NCBI GenBank assembly: GCA_011390465.1
Contig: JAABSH010000006.1
Coordinates: 53,946-117,945, forward strand
Origin: Desulfobacteraceae bacterium
GTDB taxonomy: Bacteria; Desulfobacterota; Desulfobacteria; Desulfobacterales; Desulfosalsimonadaceae
Direction: 5' to 3'
DNA: 64,000 bases
Shown here: positions 60,733 to 64,000 of the stretch, piece by piece
How positions within the stretch are numbered: position 1 is the first letter of the stretch
Layout of the letters: the number at the start of each line of letters is the position of its first letter
The notes under the pieces: model-generated
The model's database searches: none
What the model was told of the DNA's origin: nothing
What the model saw: only the letters and a program-made list of their open reading frames with translations
Position numbers and translations under genes: made by a program

Positions 60733-61299
60733 TTATTCGGTTAAAAACTTTCTGAACCGGATAAAATAATCCACCCCGGACCACACCGTCACCACCAGGG
60801 CCGCCCACAGCAGCACGGTTCCGATGGTATGAAAATCAATGCCCAGATATTGATAATGAATGAGCAGCGGAATAATAGCGCTGATCTGAAATCCGGTTTT
60901 CCATTTGCCGAGCATGGATGCGGACACATCCTCGCCTTTGGCGCTGAGCACATTGCGCAATCCCGTGACCGCCAGTTCCCGGCCGATGATAACGCAAATC
61001 AGCCACGCCGGCACCCGGCCGTGGGGAATCAGCATGATAAACGCGGAAGATACCAGCAGTTTATCCGCCAAAGGGTCCATGATTTTGCCCAGGCTGGACA
61101 CCAGACCAAACCGCCGGGCCACATACCCGTCAAAATAATCCGTAATCGCGGCCACGCTGAACACAATGGCGGCAAAAAATCCGCTCCACTTGGACGGCGA
61201 CAGCATCAAAAGAATCAAAAGGGGAACCGCCCCCACCCGGAACAGGGTCAGGCTGTTGGGGTGCCCCAGGCTGTCCTTTAATTTTTTTTTGATATCCAT
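60733..61299 (-). CDS. pgsA: CDP-diacylglycerol-glycerol-3-phosphate 3-phosphatidyltransferase
   Basis: 188 residues, five or so membrane helices. It makes phosphatidylglycerol phosphate. The CDP-alcohol transferase signature D-G-x2-A-R-x8-G-x3-D-x3-D is complete in 'DGYVARRFGLVSSLG' followed by 'KIMDPLAD'. It stands 23 bases after the aldolase gene on the same strand. Confidence 0.92.
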   Translation of the reverse strand: MDIKKKLKDSLGHPNSLTLFRVGAVPLLILLMLSPSKWSGFFAAIVFSVAAITDYFDGYVARRFGLVSSLGKIMDPLADKLLVSSAFIMLIPHGRVPAWLICVIIGRELAVTGLRNVLSAKGEDVSASMLGKWKTGFQISAIIPLLIHYQYLGIDFHTIGTVLLWAALVVTVWSGVDYFIRFRKFLTE

Positions 61300-61322
61300 T
61301 TTAATTTCAGCCCTGACCTGTC

Positions 61323-61967
61323 TTATTTATTTCTTTTTTCCCAGTCCGCCATAAATGCTTTAATGCCTTTGTCCGTCATGGGATGGGATGCCAGTTTCGC
61401 CAGTACGCTGAACGGAATGGTGGCAATGTCCGCGCCCATAAGGGCGGAATCCAGCACATGCAGGGGATTTCGGACGCTGGCCACAATCACTTCGGTTTCA
61501 TAATCATAGTTGTCATAAATGGTCACAATCTGATCCACCAGCACCAGTCCGTCCTGGGACAGGTCATCCAGGCGGCCCACGAAGGGACTGACATAGGAGG
61601 CACCGGCTTTGGCTGCCATAAGCGCCTGAAGGGTGGAAAACACCAGGGTCACATTGGTTCTGATGCCTTCTGAAGACAGGGTCCGCACTGCTTTCAGGCC
61701 GTCAATGGTCATGGGAATTTTGACCACGATATTTTCATGAATTTTGGCCAGTTCCCGGGCTTCCTTCACCATGCCGGCTTCTTCCAGGCTGATGACTTCC
61801 GCACTGATGGGACCGTCCACAATCCCGCAGATATCCGTGATAATTTCCTTAAAATCCCGGCCTTCTTTGGCGATCAGGGACGGGTTGGTGGTAACGCCGT
61901 CCACCATGCCCATGTCATTGGCTTCTTTGATTTCCGCGATGTTGGCTGTATCAATAAAAAATTTCAT
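61323..61967 (-). CDS. fsa: Transaldolase / fructose-6-phosphate aldolase-like protein
   Basis: 214 residues, the size of the small transaldolases. '[20 protein letters not shown]', '[15 protein letters not shown]', the Schiff-base Lys in 'NIVVKIPMT', and '[14 protein letters not shown]' are conserved. It acts in sugar-phosphate metabolism, either as transaldolase of the pentose pathway or as F6P aldolase. AAAGGAG precedes the ATG. Confidence 0.9.
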   Translation of the reverse strand: MKFFIDTANIAEIKEANDMGMVDGVTTNPSLIAKEGRDFKEIITDICGIVDGPISAEVISLEEAGMVKEARELAKIHENIVVKIPMTIDGLKAVRTLSSEGIRTNVTLVFSTLQALMAAKAGASYVSPFVGRLDDLSQDGLVLVDQIVTIYDNYDYETEVIVASVRNPLHVLDSALMGADIATIPFSVLAKLASHPMTDKGIKAFMADWEKRNK

Positions 61968-62067
61968 TCAGATTCTCCTTTGGTCGTTGTTTTTTTTTAA
62001 TTGGTAAATGATGATGAAACCGTAAAATGATTATGTTATAAATAAGTTCTGTCTGCTTATTTTTTCA

Positions 62068-62134
62068 GGATCGATTTCGATCCCGATTTCGATCCCGATC
62101 CCGATCCCGATTTCGATCCCGATTTCGATTTTGA
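62068..62134. repeat. GATCGGGATCG-type repeat, copy D (direct array)
   Basis: Tandem 'CGATTTCGATCC' and 'CGATCCCGATTT' units between folK and the aldolase gene. Unlike copies A and B it is mainly direct rather than inverted. Confidence 0.8.
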
Positions 62135-62175
62135 TGCCTGGAGATAAATACCCGCTCGTTCTTAACCGGATGTTC

Positions 62176-62739
62176 TTAACCGGGCATGGCTTCCACCGGC
62201 AGGCATTGCTGATTTTCATCCCGCAACACCTCCAGCATTCCTGCGATGCTTTTGCAAAACACCGGATGCATCAGATCCGGCGCAATATCCCGGATGGGCC
62301 GGAGCACAAATTCCCGCAAATGCATGCGCGGATGGGGCAGGATCAGGTACGGGGTATCCACGATCAATTCATTAAAAAAAATAATATCCATGTCCAGGGG
62401 CCGGGGGCCGAAGCGCACCCCGCCCGCCTTTCGGCCATAGTCCGCTTCCAGAGACTTGAGAATGGCAAGCAGCGCTGCTGGTTCCGCGCTGGTGCTGATT
62501 CGCGCGGCCCCGTTCACAAACCACGGCTGGTCGGAATATTCCATGGGCGCGGTAAAATAAAACCGGGATACCGCCTCAACCCTCACGCTGTCCATACGGT
62601 TTAAATCTGAAAGCGCCCGCTGGCAATTTTTCAGTTTATCGCCCATGTTGGCGCCAATGGCAATATAAGCGGTATTGGGCAGCCGCTGTTTCAAAAACAG
62701 AGATTTTTTAATTGCCAATATGTTATCTTTTTGCACCAC
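62176..62739 (-). CDS. folK: 2-amino-4-hydroxy-6-hydroxymethyldihydropteridine pyrophosphokinase
   Basis: 187 residues, folate biosynthesis. Seen: 'AYIAIGANMGDKLKNCQRAL', 'VSRFYFTAPMEYSDQPWFVN', 'FGPRPLDMDIIFFNEL' and 'LPHPRMHLREFVLRP', all HPPK signatures. It begins with GTG; two GTG codons in a row follow an AAAGGAG ribosome site, and either could be the start. It lies 30 bases after the small lipoprotein gene. Confidence 0.9.
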   Translation of the reverse strand: MVQKDNILAIKKSLFLKQRLPNTAYIAIGANMGDKLKNCQRALSDLNRMDSVRVEAVSRFYFTAPMEYSDQPWFVNGAARISTSAEPAALLAILKSLEADYGRKAGGVRFGPRPLDMDIIFFNELIVDTPYLILPHPRMHLREFVLRPIRDIAPDLMHPVFCKSIAGMLEVLRDENQQCLPVEAMPG

Positions 62740-62769
62740 CGGCTCCTTTGGCCGTGTTAATTCGACTTT

Positions 62770-62937
62770 TTAGAAGAACAGCAACATTTTTGCCCCTGTT
62801 TCCTGCGGCGGCACGGGCGGGGCTTTTTTCCCACAGGCGCTCAGAGACAGGCCCGTCAGCAGCACCAGAACCAATAAAAAAATCAGGCAGCGGGGCTTTC
62901 CATAGCAGGGCCTGTGGAGTATCTTCAGAGGACTCAT
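62770..62937 (-). CDS. Small LptM-like lipoprotein
   Basis: 55 residues from ATG 62937 to TAA 62770-62772. It has a basic N-terminus, a hydrophobic helix ('LIFLLVLVLLTGLSL') and the lipobox 'LSAC' with the Cys followed by 'GKKAPPVPPQE', the pattern of LptM/YifL lipoproteins that stabilise the LptD complex. AAGGA lies six bases before the ATG. Placement between argH and folK fits the common argH-lipoprotein-lysA arrangement, though no lysA follows here. Confidence 0.78.
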   Translation of the reverse strand: MSPLKILHRPCYGKPRCLIFLLVLVLLTGLSLSACGKKAPPVPPQETGAKMLLFF

Positions 62938-63000
62938 CTGTTTCCTTGTTTTTGGATATTTTGAAATCTCCGGCCAAGCAGGTTGGTTCCGGCGCTGTAT

Positions 63001-64000
63001 TTACGCAGATTTTGTTATAGCGGCCAGTTCAGCTTCCACCATTGTTTTTGCCCGGATGGCCGCTGCCCGGACATTTTCCGTTGCAGTGCCGCCATAGGAG
63101 GTGCGCCGCTCAATCATCCGGGCCGTGGTCAGGGCCGGAAAAATGTCTTTTTCGATCAGATCGGAAAACCGGCGCAGTTCATCTATGGTAAATTCATGCA
63201 GCTCTTTTTTGTGATCCAGGCCGTAGCTCACGGCCCGGCCCACGCACCCGTGGGCTTGGCGAAACGGCATGCCTTTTCCCACCAGATAATCCGCCATGTC
63301 CGTGGCATTTAAAAAGCCCGTGGACAATGCCTTTTGCATGACCTCCGTATTGACCGTGATGGCCGGCAGCATGCGGATGTAAATGTCAATACACGCGCTC
63401 AGGGTTTCCGCCGCGTCAAATACCGGGGGCTTGTCTTCCTGCATGTCCCGGTTATAGGCAAGGGGCAGGGATTTCATCAGGGTAAGCATGGCCATGAGGC
63501 TGCCCACCACCCGTCCGGTTTTGCCCCGCACCAGTTCCGGTATGTCCGGGTTTTTCTTCTGGGGCATGATGCTGCTGCCCGTGGAAAACGCATCTGACAG
63601 GGTAATAAAATTAAATTCAGACGACGACCATAACACCAGCTCTTCTGAAAACCGGCTGAAATGCACCATGCACAGACTGGCGGATGCCAGAAACTCAATC
63701 ACAAAATCCCGGTCCGAGACCGCATCCAGGCTGTTTTCGCAAATTTTTGGAAAATCCAGAAGCTGCGCCGTGTAAGCCCGGTCAATGGGATAGGTGGTGC
63801 CGGCAAGGGCGGCCGCGCCCAGGGGCATGACATTGATCCGGGAAAGCCCGCTTTCAAACCGCCGGGTATCCCGGGTAAACATTTCATAATAGGCCAGCAG
63901 ATGATGGGAAAAAAGCACAGGCTGGGCCCGCTGCAGATGGGTGTAGCCGGGCATGACCACATCCATGTGGGTTTCGGCCATTTCCACCAGGATTTTCCGG
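63001..64000 (-). CDS. argH: Argininosuccinate lyase (partial, C-terminal two thirds)
   Basis: Splits argininosuccinate to arginine and fumarate. The frame runs off the right edge of the window. Seen: '[20 protein letters not shown]', '[19 protein letters not shown]', '[10 protein letters not shown]', and the superfamily signature '[20 protein letters not shown]', including the catalytic Ser region. The C-terminal part ('[20 protein letters not shown]') is intact. It is the first of a likely minus-strand series with the small lipoprotein and folK. Confidence 0.93.
   Translation of the reverse strand, partial: RKILVEMAETHMDVVMPGYTHLQRAQPVLFSHHLLAYYEMFTRDTRRFESGLSRINVMPLGAAALAGTTYPIDRAYTAQLLDFPKICENSLDAVSDRDFVIEFLASASLCMVHFSRFSEELVLWSSSEFNFITLSDAFSTGSSIMPQKKNPDIPELVRGKTGRVVGSLMAMLTLMKSLPLAYNRDMQEDKPPVFDAAETLSACIDIYIRMLPAITVNTEVMQKALSTGFLNATDMADYLVGKGMPFRQAHGCVGRAVSYGLDHKKELHEFTIDELRRFSDLIEKDIFPALTTARMIERRTSYGGTATENVRAAAIRAKTMVEAELAAITKSA

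Noticed and set aside
62031..62219. Minus-strand frame with Ile/Glu/Gly repeats
   Set aside because: It merely translates the CGATCC-type repeat array and overlaps folK.
62723..62977. 84-codon minus-strand frame overlapping the lipoprotein gene
   Set aside because: The other frame has a signal helix, lipobox and a well-placed ribosome site; this one has none.

Overview
The window looks like a piece of a chromosome from a Gram-negative, anaerobic, sulfate-reducer-like bacterium, most plausibly of the Desulfobacterota (Desulfobacteraceae-like). This is inferred from gene content: an ADP-forming acyl-CoA synthetase, DUF362 and iron-sulfur proteins, a molybdopterin oxidoreductase beside ferredoxin-type proteins, many PAS histidine kinases, and intergenic DNA full of short degenerate repeats. 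It was not tested by any search. Both ends cut through genes: a penicillin-binding protein at the left and argH at the right.

Layout. 1-11.7 kb: PBP tail, a very large GlmS-like SIS protein, a PIN-less PhoH ATPase, a hybrid PAS kinase, an ADP-forming acyl-CoA synthetase, a 159-bp mobile element and a DUF362 protein. 11.8-19.4 kb: a YcaO-TPR protein, then an accessory region with a decayed RelE/XRE module, a decayed PIN gene beside a small ORF, an intact type IIG restriction-modification gene, an intact YefM-YoeB pair, a DUF3841 fragment and a fragment of a second restriction-modification gene. 19.5-22.4 kb: a BtuFCD-type vitamin B12 importer under a cobalamin riboswitch with its own terminator. 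22.6-33.9 kb: a complete Wsp-like chemosensory cluster (CheW, CheR-TPR, CheW, MCP, CheA-REC, REC-GGDEF, CheB) plus a hybrid kinase, probably controlling cyclic-di-GMP. 34-36.3 kb: a dynamin-like GTPase and recX. 36.3-38.8 kb: an AT-rich patch with membrane ORFs and an RHH/PIN toxin-antitoxin pair. 38.8-46.2 kb: a PAS kinase, a TetR regulator with a visible promoter-operator, and an old-yellow-enzyme / ferredoxin / molybdopterin oxidoreductase set. 46.4-58.1 kb: a methyltransferase, LarE, a second copy of the 159-bp element, a TolA-like Lys/Ala-rich protein, a TetR, ParA, a second dynamin-like GTPase, glycerate 2-kinase and a TPR secreted protein. 58.2-59.5 kb: tRNA-Gly and tRNA-Cys, with a 1.1-kb insert carrying a toxin-antitoxin pair bounded by a 27-bp duplication of the tRNA-Cys 3' end. 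59.6-64 kb: a paralogous ferredoxin protein, then pgsA, a transaldolase-like aldolase, folK, a tiny LptM-like lipoprotein and argH.

The most notable items are two nearly identical 159-bp non-autonomous elements (one difference, each with a perfect 10-bp target duplication), the tRNA-Cys duplication around a toxin-antitoxin cargo, an inverted-repeat element that supplies the stop codon of the glycerate kinase gene, the Wsp-like cluster, the 1268-codon GlmS-like protein, and several remnants of toxin and restriction genes that show the 13.5-19.4 kb region has been remodelled repeatedly.
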